DNA of 64,000 bases from Lewinellaceae bacterium (GCA_016719605.1 JADJYW010000001.1:930001-994000), one strand, 5' to 3'; numbered from the stretch's first letter, positions 8,444 through 17,759 are shown. Made by a program: numbers and translations. Notes: generated by a model from the sequence alone, not told the origin.

Positions 8444-9142
8444 TTACAAATAGTCGCGTCTGGACGGCGGAATGGCGGCAGGGTGTCGCGCAGCCACGAT
8501 CCAGTTCCCGCCCGTATTGATCGCCCAGGCATCCGGGAAAACAACCCTGAACCGGTTTTCGTAGAACCGTTCGGTGGCGAGCCGGGTCTTGGCATTGTTG
8601 TGCAGCCGGTTGTACAGCAGGATTCCTCCGGGTCGCAGATGTGCTTTGCACGCCTCGAGGAAGTCGGTTTCCTCAAACTGCTCGGGGGTGTGGTCGTCCT
8701 CGAAAATATCCACCACGATCAGGTCGAACTGCTCCTCGGTAACGGCTACAAAAATGCCGGCATCGGCGGTGATGATCTCCACGGGGCTTGATAATCGGGG
8801 CAGGGTGTATTTGGCGGCCAGTTCGGACACGACCTCGTCCAGCTCAATGGCGGTGTACCGGTAGCGGCGCTCGAACACTTTTTCCAGAATATACGGCACG
8901 CTGCCCAGCCCAAGACCCAACACCAGTACGTCCTCAATGTGCTCCTCGTCCAGGTCAATGGTGCCGAAGGCTATGGTAAAATTGTGGTACAGGTCGTCCC
9001 AGGAATAGATGGCGTTGCCGCTCAACAATTGCAAACGACCCCGATCCAGCACGACGGCCAGATCGGGGTTGTGTTCGGACGATGTTTCCTCCAGCGTGAG
9101 CGGAAACAGGTGCGAGAGCCATTTTTTCCAAAATGGAATCAT
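8444..9142 (-). CDS. Spermidine-synthase-like class I methyltransferase-fold protein
   Basis: A 232-residue Rossmann-fold protein of the spermidine synthase/fused SAM-methyltransferase type. The glycine-rich motif is VLVLGLGLGSVPYIL near residue 71, followed by the acidic ribose-binding TAIELDEVV, the ITADAGIFV segment and IVVDIFED near 142. GGILLYNRL resembles the post-IV motif. At 232 residues it is shorter than true spermidine synthases (about 280-300) and lacks an obvious N-terminal beta domain, so polyamine synthesis is doubtful. It begins 1 base after the stop of the AsmA gene, so the two are co-translated. Function unknown. Confidence 0.7.
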   Translation of the reverse strand: MIPFWKKWLSHLFPLTLEETSSEHNPDLAVVLDRGRLQLLSGNAIYSWDDLYHNFTIAFGTIDLDEEHIEDVLVLGLGLGSVPYILEKVFERRYRYTAIELDEVVSELAAKYTLPRLSSPVEIITADAGIFVAVTEEQFDLIVVDIFEDDHTPEQFEETDFLEACKAHLRPGGILLYNRLHNNAKTRLATERFYENRFRVVFPDAWAINTGGNWIVAARHPAAIPPSRRDYL

Positions 9143-9143
9143 C

Positions 9144-12100
9144 CTAATTTTTTTTCTTTTTCAGCGGATTCCATTCCTCCAGTTTCTTTTTCGCTTCCTC
9201 GGTTGTCTTGTTTTGTTTGAGCACTTCTTCCGCTTTTTTGGCGGCCTCATCTCCAACGGCTTTGCCGACCTCTTGCACCGCTTTTTCCTTGACCTCTTCT
9301 ACCTTTTTGGTCGCCACATTTTTCACGGAGTCTATGGCTTTCTCGGCTACAGCCTCGGCTTGCTTTTTTACTTCTTCCACTTTTTGGGTGGCCACCTTGC
9401 GCAGGGTATCTTTGGCTTGGTTCAGGGTAGCCTGCGCGGTAGCAGAGGCTTCTTCCTGAATGGAGCGTTCGCCGTCGCTGGGCAGAATCTTGAAACCCAC
9501 TTTCGGGTTGGAAATGCTGCCGGTGAGGTCGAAACGGATGTTGATGAATTCGCCCTGGGCTACGTTCACGCCGAGTTTGGAGGCTTCGCCCGATATCCAG
9601 CGCAAACCGCTGTTGGCGGCGCTGCCGGCGGCGGTTTTTTCCAATGCCTTACGCGGAGTTTTGGTCAGAATCTGGTAGTTCATCTCGCTGCTCAGGCTGT
9701 GCGAGCCGCCGATTTGCATGGTCACGTCGCGCATTTGGGTTGTGAACGGCTTGAGCAGCACCGTTCCGTTCTGGATTTCAAACCAGTTTTTGGTGTTTTT
9801 CAACTCCAGTTTGCTCAGGTAGCCCGCGTTCAGTTTGTTGCTGATATCGCTCAGCGGTTTGAAGTTGTTGACCACGGCGTTGATCGTTTCGAGGAACCCG
9901 GAAGCCGAGAGGCTGCCAAAATCCGGGGTCATGTCCTTGCCAAGCAGGCCGCTCATGGCAAATTTGGTGCTGAATTTCCCGTCTATGTACTGCGCAATGG
10001 GCGCCATGGTTTTGATCGTCATGAAGTTCTGGTAGGCGTCGCGAAAACCCATACTCAGGAGGGCCATGTTCACATCGAAGGCCGGCTTGGCCGGGTTCTG
10101 GGTATTGTACTCCCCGGCGATGGCAATTTGGCCGCCCAACACATCTGCGGTGAAATCCCGGAGCGCCGCCACGCCATTTTTTACCGCGATTTGCCCATCC
10201 AGATTTTGCAAATCCATATCCGTGTAGCGCACCTTGGCGAAGTCGGCGTTGATAGTCATGTCCACGTTTTCGGGCACCAGAAAAACGGATTCGGCCGGAG
10301 CGGTTTCAGTGGCCGGCGCCTCATCGGTCATAAACGGATTGAGGTCGAAGAAACTCGATTTCAGGTTGAGCACACCCGACACCGTGCGGTTGTCGAACAG
10401 GTAATCCCAAACATGCAGGATACGGCCGCTGCCTTGCAGGTCACTCGCGCCGATCTTCATGCCGAAGTTGTCAATGGTCATTTTGTTGGGCGTGAAATTG
10501 CCCTTCAAGGCCATATCGGTGAGGGTGTAGTCCTCGTATACGAGTTTGCCGATGACGCCGTCCACGGTGAAATCCCACTGGTCAAACACTTTTTCGGTGG
10601 CGGCAGCGTCGGCGGTGGGTATTTTTCCGGCATCGGCGGCGGGTTCTTCTGCAGTCATCCATTCGTTGGCGTCGAAGAGGGCCGAACGCATGGTGAGGTT
10701 GCCGGTCATGGTTTTATTGGGGGAAAAATAGGCGAGGATGTTGTCCACCCGACCGGAGGCGCGGATATCGCTTTTCCCCAGGCGGGCATCAAAATTTTGC
10801 ACGTTCACCATCTGCGGCGACAGGCTGGCTGTCATCGTGTTGATCTTGACGGGCGGGGTGCCGGCTGCGCGGTAGTTCAGGTTTTGGATATTGAAATTGC
10901 CGGACATCTGCACCTGTTCGTATTGCCCGGCGTCCATCTGGTTCATGGAAGCCTTGGCCATAATATCGGCTTTGATAATCCCGGAGAGTTCCTGTACCCC
11001 TTCCATCGGGAAGGCCTGAGACAATTCGCGCATATTGAGCGTGCCGGCGATCCGGGTATCTACCGTCGGGTTGGTTTCCGGTGTTTTCAGGTGAAAACGG
11101 CCCTCAAGTGGGTTGGAACCGATGCGCAGGGCGAAGCGCGGGATATTTACCGTCATGGCATTCAGCGTGCTGGACGGGCTGTTGATGGTCATGTCCACGT
11201 TGATGCCGCTGATCCCGAGCGGCAGGCTCGGGTACTTCACGTTGCCGTTGGCAATTTTCAAGTCAATTTTGAATGCCGGGTAGGTGGTTTCGTTGTACTT
11301 GCCCTTGGCCATGCCGGCAAATTGCACGGTTCCGTCTGCTTTTACCCCGTCAAAATCCTGCGTGTAGGCGCCGGGGATGATAGAAAGGAAACTTTTAAAC
11401 GTGTTTTGCGGGGAGCCAAACTTCAAATCCATGAGGTAGTCCGTTTCGTTGGGCATCTGGAACCAGCCGTCCACCAGTACCTTCAGGGCGTTCACCTGCA
11501 AGTCGTTTTCCTTGAACGTGAACTTCATGTTGGGCATGTCCACGTTCAGGGTGGCGTTCCAGTCGGCTTTGGCGCGGAGCAGGTACTGCATGCCTTCGTA
11601 ATTGACGGACAGTTTTTCCACGTTGGTTTGGGTCACGAGGTCGTAAATATCGGCCGTGAATTCGCCTGAACCCTCGTGGTTTAGCCCTTCCAGATCGGCG
11701 CGCATGGCCAGCGAGCGGTCGTCGTAAAGGATCGTGCCGTTTCGGATGGCGTACTGTTCGAGCCGGATGGGGCTGCTTTCGGTGGTAGCAGGAGTGGCGC
11801 CCGGCGGCTCCGGTTTGGTGATATCGTAGTTGGCGGTGCCGTCTTCCAGCACATACACATTGATTTTCGGGTTGTCGAGGGAGAAGCCTTTGATGATGAT
11901 TTGGTCACCAAAAATGGCCGACCAAAGGTCAATGGCGAGGTCCATTTGCTCGCACTGGATCAGTTTCACGCCATCAAACGGACCTGTTCCGGTGATTTCC
12001 AGCCCCTGCAAGCCAATGGCGAGTTTTGGAAACTGGCGAAAGACGGAAATGCTCACGTCCTGAAAATCTAATTTGGCGGTCAGACTTTCGTTAGCTGTTT

Positions 12101-12206
12101 CCTTGATCTGAGCAATAATTTCATCTTTAAAGAAATACGGTACGGCAAGCAGTGCTCCGATAAAGAGCACGAGTACAATGGCGATACCAAATAATACTTT
12201 TTTCAT
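9144..12206 (-). CDS. AsmA-family inner-membrane-anchored protein
   Basis: A 1,020-residue AsmA/TamB-like protein. One N-terminal membrane helix (MKKVLFGIAIVLVLFIGALL) is followed by LDFQDVSISVFRQFPKLAIGLQGLEI-type AsmA sequence (FPKLAIGLQGLEI near 52) and a long periplasmic beta-rich body. The last 120 residues turn into an Ala/Lys/Glu-rich helix with VEEVKKQAEAVAEKA-type repeats ending KKKKN, a predicted coiled coil or amphipathic helix. AsmA relatives are thought to bridge the envelope and move phospholipid; this is family inference. The start MKKVLF at 12206 was chosen over an upstream in-frame Met because only it gives a signal anchor; the upstream sequence is a tandem repeat. The methyltransferase-like gene follows after 1 base. 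Confidence 0.8.
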   Translation of the reverse strand: MKKVLFGIAIVLVLFIGALLAVPYFFKDEIIAQIKETANESLTAKLDFQDVSISVFRQFPKLAIGLQGLEITGTGPFDGVKLIQCEQMDLAIDLWSAIFGDQIIIKGFSLDNPKINVYVLEDGTANYDITKPEPPGATPATTESSPIRLEQYAIRNGTILYDDRSLAMRADLEGLNHEGSGEFTADIYDLVTQTNVEKLSVNYEGMQYLLRAKADWNATLNVDMPNMKFTFKENDLQVNALKVLVDGWFQMPNETDYLMDLKFGSPQNTFKSFLSIIPGAYTQDFDGVKADGTVQFAGMAKGKYNETTYPAFKIDLKIANGNVKYPSLPLGISGINVDMTINSPSSTLNAMTVNIPRFALRIGSNPLEGRFHLKTPETNPTVDTRIAGTLNMRELSQAFPMEGVQELSGIIKADIMAKASMNQMDAGQYEQVQMSGNFNIQNLNYRAAGTPPVKINTMTASLSPQMVNVQNFDARLGKSDIRASGRVDNILAYFSPNKTMTGNLTMRSALFDANEWMTAEEPAADAGKIPTADAAATEKVFDQWDFTVDGVIGKLVYEDYTLTDMALKGNFTPNKMTIDNFGMKIGASDLQGSGRILHVWDYLFDNRTVSGVLNLKSSFFDLNPFMTDEAPATETAPAESVFLVPENVDMTINADFAKVRYTDMDLQNLDGQIAVKNGVAALRDFTADVLGGQIAIAGEYNTQNPAKPAFDVNMALLSMGFRDAYQNFMTIKTMAPIAQYIDGKFSTKFAMSGLLGKDMTPDFGSLSASGFLETINAVVNNFKPLSDISNKLNAGYLSKLELKNTKNWFEIQNGTVLLKPFTTQMRDVTMQIGGSHSLSSEMNYQILTKTPRKALEKTAAGSAANSGLRWISGEASKLGVNVAQGEFINIRFDLTGSISNPKVGFKILPSDGERSIQEEASATAQATLNQAKDTLRKVATQKVEEVKKQAEAVAEKAIDSVKNVATKKVEEVKEKAVQEVGKAVGDEAAKKAEEVLKQNKTTEEAKKKLEEWNPLKKKKN

Positions 12207-12212
12207 GGCAAG

Positions 12213-12306
12213 TGATTCAATTAGTTCGATTGATTCGATTTTTCGATTTTTCGATTGATTCGATTGATTCGATTGATTCGATTGATGCAATTTGTTCGAT
12301 TGATGC
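12213..12306 (-). repeat. Tandem repeat in the AsmA leader (AATCGAATC family, array 1)
   Basis: Directly upstream of the AsmA start. Read in the gene's direction it is a series of AATCGAATC units with variant AATCGAAAA units, G-poor and purine/pyrimidine simple. The same unit recurs in the same orientation at 12407-12467 before RNase D and at 46154-46181 before the subtilisin-like gene. Confidence 0.8.
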
Positions 12307-12406
12307 ATAATTAACGCCTGCAAAGATGCAGTGTTGTTTTTTATAATAGACCAACCGAAGTAGTTTTCAATTGGATTCAACGCGCGCTTTGAGGAGTCGC
12401 ATTCGG

Positions 12407-12467
12407 CCAATCGAAAAATCGAATCAATCGAAAAATCGAATCAATCGAAAAATTGAACCAATCGAAA
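12407..12467 (+). repeat. Tandem repeat upstream of RNase D (AATCGAATC family, array 2)
   Basis: Units AATCGAAA, AATCGAATC and a final AATTGAACC, read towards RNase D. It ends 6 bases before the -7 element of that gene, so unlike array 1 it would lie upstream of the transcript. The arrays before AsmA and RNase D form a divergent, imperfect inverted pair across the 279-base gap. Confidence 0.8.
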
Positions 12468-12473
12468 CATTCC

Positions 12474-12481
12474 TACTTTTG
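12474..12481 (+). promoter_or_regulatory. Putative -7 element for RNase D, very close to the ATG
   Basis: TACTTTTG matches TAnnTTTG and ends only 4 bases before the ATG at 12486. If used, transcription would start at or next to the start codon, giving a leaderless or near-leaderless mRNA. Confidence 0.5.
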
Positions 12482-12485
12482 GCGC

Positions 12486-13652
12486 ATGAATTACAGCATA
12501 CATTTTTTGGACCAGCAGCGCGACTTCGATGAAACGATGGAATCCATCGCACACGTTGCCTGGCTGGGTTTTGATACGGAGTTTGTTGGTGAAAAAACAT
12601 TCGTCCCGATTTTGTGTCTGATCCAGATCGTGGTAGAACACCACATTTACCTGGTGGATACCATGCAGATCACCGATCTGAGCCGGTTTTTGGAAATTGT
12701 GGCCGACCCCGATGTGCTCAAGATCACCCATGCCGGCGACAACGACTACCGCCTGCTGAATATCCTGTACGGAACGGTGCCCCAAAACACGGTCGATACG
12801 CAGATTGCAGCCGGTTTTGTGGGGTACAACTACCCGGCCGGCTTCGCCAAAATTGTGGAGCGCGAATTGCGTGTCACCCTCGCCAAAAGCCACACCGTGG
12901 CCAACTGGGAGGCGCGCCCCCTCGATCCCAAGGCACTGGACTATGCCGTGGAAGACGTCAAATACCTGCCGGCCCTGCACAGCAAACTCACCCACAAACT
13001 GCGCCTGCTTCACCGCGAGGCATGGGCGCGGGAAGAAAACCTGAAGTGGGAACAGCCCGAATGTTACCGTGTGGATCCGTACAAGGAAGCGCTCGCCAAC
13101 GACCATATCCATCAACTGGATTTTAAAGAAAAAATCATGCTGCTGCGCCTCTACCAGTGGCGGCGCGAAAAAGCGGCTGCGCTCAATGTGCCCAAAGAAG
13201 CCGTGTTGCAAAACCGCCACGTCAGTATCGTGCTGCGGGCCACAAAGGGTGGCCAAAACGCTTTCAAAGCCAATCGAACCCTGCACGAAGGCATCTGGCG
13301 CAAACACCTCCCCGAATGGGAAACCCTCTGGAAAACCCCGGCCACCGATGCCGAACGCGATTTGCTGAAATCCCTGCCTGCACCCGCGCCCGACGATCCC
13401 GACCACGAGTGGGCGATGGACCTGCTGTACCACTTCGTGAAACGTCAATGCCTCGAAAACGAAATCAGCGCAGCCCTGCTGCTGCCTAAAGGCGAGTTCA
13501 ACAAACTGATCGCCGGAAATGGGCCGGAGCTGTCCCTGCTCACCGGCTGGCGTGCCGACCTGCTCGGCGAAAACCTCGTGCAGTGGCTCAATCGGCAGGG
13601 CGTGGTTTCCATGGAGTGGCAGGATGGTACCTGCGTGCTGAAAATGAAGTAA
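12486..13652 (+). CDS. rnd: Ribonuclease D
   Basis: A 388-residue DEDDy 3'-5' exoribonuclease involved in tRNA 3'-end processing. The exonuclease motifs are ExoI WLGFDTEFVGE near residue 25, ExoII ITHAGDNDYRLLNILYG near 82 and ExoIII DYAVEDVKYLPALH near 155 with the Tyr four residues before Asp. One or two helical HRDC-like regions follow (residues 210-290), with a poorly conserved tail. The start was set at the ATG at 12486 because it begins the family N-terminus. Only 4 bases separate its stop from the ABC ATPase start, so the two share a transcript. Confidence 0.9.
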   Translation: MNYSIHFLDQQRDFDETMESIAHVAWLGFDTEFVGEKTFVPILCLIQIVVEHHIYLVDTMQITDLSRFLEIVADPDVLKITHAGDNDYRLLNILYGTVPQNTVDTQIAAGFVGYNYPAGFAKIVERELRVTLAKSHTVANWEARPLDPKALDYAVEDVKYLPALHSKLTHKLRLLHREAWAREENLKWEQPECYRVDPYKEALANDHIHQLDFKEKIMLLRLYQWRREKAAALNVPKEAVLQNRHVSIVLRATKGGQNAFKANRTLHEGIWRKHLPEWETLWKTPATDAERDLLKSLPAPAPDDPDHEWAMDLLYHFVKRQCLENEISAALLLPKGEFNKLIAGNGPELSLLTGWRADLLGENLVQWLNRQGVVSMEWQDGTCVLKMK

Positions 13653-13656
13653 TCGC

Positions 13657-15392
13657 ATGATAAAAGAGGCGCTGCTGACCATTCAGAACCTGAATATCGC
13701 GTTCGCTTCCGAGCGTGGCACGGTGCAGGCTGTAAAAAATCTGTCGCTGCACCTCGCCCCCGGCGAAACGCTCGGCCTCGTCGGCGAGTCTGGTTCCGGC
13801 AAATCCGTCACCGCCCTGTCCATCCTGCACCTGCTCCCGCCCACCGCCCAAATCACCGGAGAAATCATCTACACCCCTTCCAACCAGCAACCCCCAACCC
13901 TCCAACCTCCAACCCTCCAACCTTCCAACCCGAAACCCTCCAACCTTCCAACCCGAAACCCTCCGTGGTCGCGAGATCGCCATGGTCTTTCAGGAACCGA
14001 TGACCTCCCTGAATCCCGTGTTTCGCTGCGGCGCACAGGTGACCGAGGCCGTCCGGTTGCACCACGCGGTGGGCGCTGCCGAAGCCCGCGACCGGGCGCT
14101 GGCTTTGTTTGAAAAAGTAAAACTGTCCGATCCTGCCCGTATTTTCCGCGCCTACCCGCACGAACTGAGTGGCGGCCAAAAGCAACGCGTGCTGATCGCT
14201 ACGGCCCTCGCCGGACAACCCCGCCTGCTGATTGCCGACGAACCGACCACGGCACTGGATGTGACGGTGCAAAAAACCATCCTCGAACTGATGCGCGAAC
14301 TGAAGGAAGCCTCGGGGCTATCCATGCTGTTCATCAGCCACGACCTGGGCGTTATTTCCGAAATAGCCGACCGGGTGGCCGTGATGTCGCAAGGCGAAAT
14401 CGTGGAAACGGGTGCGGTGTTGGAGATTTTGAAACACCCGGCGCATCCCTACACCCGGGGTTTGCTGGCCTGCCGCCCCGCGTTGCACCGCAAAGTGGAG
14501 CGCCTGCCCACGGTGCAGGATTTTTTGGAAAAACCCGGTGTGGTGGCGCGGGAGGTACTGCCAGCCGAAACGGCGGCCCGACGCACGGAACTGTACGCCC
14601 GGTCGCCGCTGCTGGAAATCAAAAATCTGAGCGTGCGGTTTCCGGTGCGAACTTCTTTTTTGGGGCGTACCAACCGCTGGGTGGAAGCCGTGCAAGAAAC
14701 CAGTTTTGACGTTTTTCCGGGCGAGATATTCGGTGTCGCCGGCGAGTCCGGTTGCGGAAAAACCACTCTGGGGCGCGTGATCAGCAGACTTCTTCCGCCG
14801 GACAAAGGTTCTGTTTGGTACCGGCGGCTGAAATTAGATACCCTGCCGGACAAGGATTTTCGCCCTTCGGCGCGAGATTCAGATGGTTTTTCAGGACCCG
14901 TACAGCTCGCTCAACCCGCGCATGACCATCGGCGATGCCCTGCTGGAACCCATGCAGGCGTACCAGTTGCATGGTTCCGACCGACAACGCCGGGAGCAGG
15001 TGGCGGAACTTCTGGCCAAAGTCGGCCTGGAACCCGGGCACGCCCGGCGTTTCCCGCGCGAGTTTTCCGGCGGACAACGCCAGCGGATATGCCTGGCCCG
15101 CGCCCTGGCGCTTCAGCCCAAACTCTTGGTTTGCGACGAGATCGTTTCGGCGCTCGATGTGTCCGTGCAGGCGAGCATTCTGAACCTCTTGCTGGACTTG
15201 CAGCGAGACTTTGGCCTCACCTATATTTTTATTTCCCACGACCTGAGTGTGATCCGCCAGATGTGCGACCGCGTGCTGGTCATGCGGGCGGGCCGAGTCG
15301 AAGCGCTCGGACACCCGGAGACGCTTTTTGAAAAACCGGAGAACGCATATTTGCGGGCGTTGGTGGAGGCGGTACCGGGACGAGAGCGGTAG
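13657..15392 (+). CDS. Fused double ATPase of a peptide/nickel ABC transporter (DppD-DppF type), frameshifted twice
   Basis: Cytosolic ATP-binding protein with two ABC domains in one chain, as in YejF/GsiA, powering oligopeptide uptake. Domain 1: Walker A GLVGESGSGKS near residue 44, Q-loop AMVFQEPMTSLNP, signature LSGGQKQR, Walker B LLIADEPTTALD, then the oligopeptide C-terminal segment HPAHPYTRGLLACRP. Domain 2: GVAGESGCGKTTLG, QMVFQDPYSSLNP, FSGGQRQR, LLVCDEIVSALD. The frame changes within a CCAACC-rich repeat at about 13877-13963, between Walker A and the Q-loop of domain 1, and again near 14857 (TTTT where TTT restores DFALRREIQMVFQD). No permease or binding-protein gene is nearby. Confidence 0.85.
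13877..13963 (+). repeat. CCAACC-family repeat inside the ABC ATPase gene
   Basis: Units CTCCAACC, CTTCCAACC and CCGAAACC in tandem. The same units occur between genes at 20378-20421 and 46744-46871. Here they interrupt the first ATPase domain between GEIIYTP and LRGREIAMVFQE and encode a Pro/Thr/Ser/Asn-rich stretch unlike any ABC protein, with a frame change. Confidence 0.8.
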
Positions 15393-15490
15393 GTCAAAAG
15401 ACCCGCGTGCTGTGGCAAGTGCTGTCCGGGAAAATTGATATTTAAAACAAAAAATTTTACTCAAACAAGCCCGATAGCAGCCAATTGACC

Positions 15491-15498
15491 TACTTTTG
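15491..15498 (+). promoter_or_regulatory. Putative -7 promoter element for recN (TACTTTTG)
   Basis: Exact TAnnTTTG match 35 bases before the recN ATG in the 141-base gap after the ABC ATPase gene. No convincing -33 TTG at 19-21 bases spacing. Confidence 0.55.
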
Positions 15499-15533
15499 TC
15501 CGCGATCAACCACCGTCCCACCGTTGAAATAAA

Positions 15534-17188
15534 ATGCTCAAACGCCTGCATATCCGAAATTACGCCCTGATAGACCGTGTCGAGATTGACTTCTCCGAGC
15601 GGTTGACCATCATTACCGGCGAGACCGGGGCCGGAAAATCCATCCTGCTCGGTGCGCTGGGACTGGTAATGGGCGAGCGCGCCGACACCAAAATTTTTTA
15701 CAACGACAGGAAAAATGCGTGGTGGAAGCCTGGTTCGACGTGGCCCGCTACGACCTGCGGGAGTTCTTCGAAGAACAGGAACTCGACTACGACGACGAGG
15801 TGGTGATTCGCCGGGAATTATCGCCCGCCGGAAAAAGCCGTGCGTTTGTGAACGATACTCCCGTGAATAATGCCGCATTGCGGCGCCTGACCGAGGCCCT
15901 CGTAGACCTGCACCAGCAGTTTGATGTGCTCGACATTCACCATGTCAATTTCCAACTGCGCATGCTGGACGCTCTGGCAGACAATGGCGCGCTGCTTGCG
16001 GAGTACCAGCGCGGTTTTCGCCAGTACCAGACTGATCGCCGGCAACTGTCCGACCTCATAGCGCGCAGTGAAAACGCCGGCAGGGAAATGGATTTCCTGA
16101 AATTCCAGTACGAGGAACTGCAGCGGGCGGAACTCATCGAAGGCGAACAGGAGGCGCTGGAGAACGAACTGGCGCGGCTTTCCAATGCCGAGGAAATCAA
16201 ACGTACCTACGGCGCTGCGTACAACTTTCTCGCCGAGTCCGAACAAAACGTGGTCGGCCAACTGCAGGAAATATCCCGCTCCATGAGCGCCACGCGGAGA
16301 GTGTCGGGGGAGTTGGGTGCCCTGAGCGACCGACTGGATGCTCTGGTGATTGATTTGCAGGACATTGCCAAGGACTGCTCCCGGATTAGCGAAAATACCG
16401 AGCACGATCCGGTGCGTATTGCCGAGGCGCAGGAACGGCTGAATGTGCTGTATAAATTGCAAAAAAAACACGCCGTGGCTACCGTGGCGGCATTGCTGGA
16501 AATACAGGAAAACCTGGAACGCCAACTCGGGGGCTTCACCGATCTGGGCGAGCAGATTGCGCAGTTGGAACGCCGTATCGCTGTGCAGGAACAGCAGTTG
16601 CGCGGACAGGCACGCCTGCTGAGCGAGCGTCGAAAGATCGTGCCCAAACCGTTTGAGGAAAAAGTGCACGCCTTGCTCACCCAATTGTCCATGCCCCACG
16701 CCCGACTGCAAGTAGCGATTCAGGCGACGGAAAACCTCACGCCAACCGGTACCGACGACGTACAATTTCTGTTTGCCTCCAACATCGGCAGCCGCTACCT
16801 GCCCATCAAAGACGTGGCTTCCGGCGGCGAGTTATCCCGGCTCACGCTTTGTACCAAGAGCCTCGTCGCCGATGCGATTCCGCTGCCCACCCTCATTTTT
16901 GATGAAATAGACACCGGCATCAGCGGGGACGTATCGCTCAAAATGGGCCTCATCCTGCGCGAACTCAGCGATCGCCACCAGGTGATCAGTATTACCCATA
17001 CGCCACAGATTGCCGCTCGCGCCGACAAACACTACTTCGCCTACAAACAAGTGGAAAACGATCGTACGATCACCCATTTGCGCCCGCTCACACAGGACGA
17101 ACGCGTGCGCGCCATCGGGGTCATGCTCAGCGGAAATCCGCCGAGCGAATCGGCGCTGGCCACGGCGCGGGAATTGATACAGGGGTAG
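15534..17188 (+). CDS. recN: DNA repair protein RecN, one frameshift
   Basis: SMC-like ATPase for recombinational double-strand break repair. Walker A ITGETGAGKSILLGAL lies at residues 28-43; a central coiled coil (about residues 150-380) is followed by the ABC signature VASGGELSRL and Walker B TLIFDEIDTGISG, then ITHTPQIAARAD with the switch His. Total length of about 550 residues is normal. The frame changes at the A-run 15711-15716: one more A turns NDRKNAWWKP into NDRKKCVVEAWFDV, the expected sequence. Because the rest is well conserved, a missed base in the homopolymer is more likely than gene loss. It has its own promoter-like element. Confidence 0.9.
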
Positions 17189-17197
17189 GGTAGGGGG

Positions 17198-17740
17198 TTA
17201 CTCCCGCACAAAATCCAGCGACACCGAATTGATGCAGTACCGCAAGCCGGTAGGCTTTGGGCCATCGTCGAAAACGTGGCCCAGGTGGCCGCCGCAACGC
17301 GCGCACTCCACTTCCGTGCGCAACATGCCATAAGCGCGGTCCTGATTTTCGGTGACGTACTCCGGTTTGAGCGGTTTCCAGTAGGACGGCCAGCCGGTAC
17401 CGGAATCAAACTTGGTGTCGGAAGAAAACAACGGCAACCTGCAACCCCGGCAGGTGTATGTGCCTTTTTGTTTGTTTTTCACCAGATCGCCCGTGAACGC
17501 CCGTTCGGTTCCTTCCTGGCGTAAGACGTTGTACTCCAGCTCGTCCAGTTCTTTTTTCCAGTCTGTATCGGTTTTGGTTACGCGGATCAGGCGGTTGTTG
17601 GCATCGTACGCTGGCGGTACAATGCTGTCGGTTGTGGCCTCCAAGCCAGGCACTGCTGCGCCGGTGGGTGTACCGGATGGGGTAGTGCGCTGCGAGAAAT
17701 TGCAGGCGAAAAAAGCGAGAAAAAGGATGGTGTAGTGCAT
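17198..17740 (-). CDS. msrB: Exported peptide-methionine (R)-S-oxide reductase MsrB
   Basis: Reduces methionine-R-sulfoxide in proteins. The MsrB fold is complete: two CxxC zinc pairs (TCRGCRLPLF and VECARCGGHLGHVFDDGP), the substrate-binding SGTGWPSYW and the catalytic Cys in GLRYCINSVSLDF. An N-terminal hydrophobic segment, MHYTILFLAFFACNFSQ, and a 45-residue low-complexity linker precede the domain. This suggests export, possibly as a lipoprotein at Cys13, although the lipobox (F-F-A-C) is weak. It is convergent with recN, with the stops only 10 bases apart. Its leader holds the GAGAAAAGGTTGAG repeat. Confidence 0.9.
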   Translation of the reverse strand: MHYTILFLAFFACNFSQRTTPSGTPTGAAVPGLEATTDSIVPPAYDANNRLIRVTKTDTDWKKELDELEYNVLRQEGTERAFTGDLVKNKQKGTYTCRGCRLPLFSSDTKFDSGTGWPSYWKPLKPEYVTENQDRAYGMLRTEVECARCGGHLGHVFDDGPKPTGLRYCINSVSLDFVRE

Positions 17741-17759
17741 AGGCCGATTGAAATAAGCG

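Noticed and set aside
9009..11669. Long reading frame (886 codons) on the plus strand opposite the AsmA gene
   Set aside because: The minus strand encodes a coherent AsmA protein; the antisense product is His/Gly/Val-rich with no domain. It is a by-product of GC-rich codon use.
12213..12467. CRISPR array
   Set aside because: The repeats are 9-18 bases, adjacent to each other, without unique 30-base spacers, and no cas gene is present.
12441..13682. 413-codon frame opposite RNase D
   Set aside because: RNase D on the other strand has all DEDDy motifs; the antisense frame has none.
15534..17188. recN as a real pseudogene
   Set aside because: A single base in an A-run restores a full-length protein with all motifs, and a conserved sequence on both sides makes decay unlikely.
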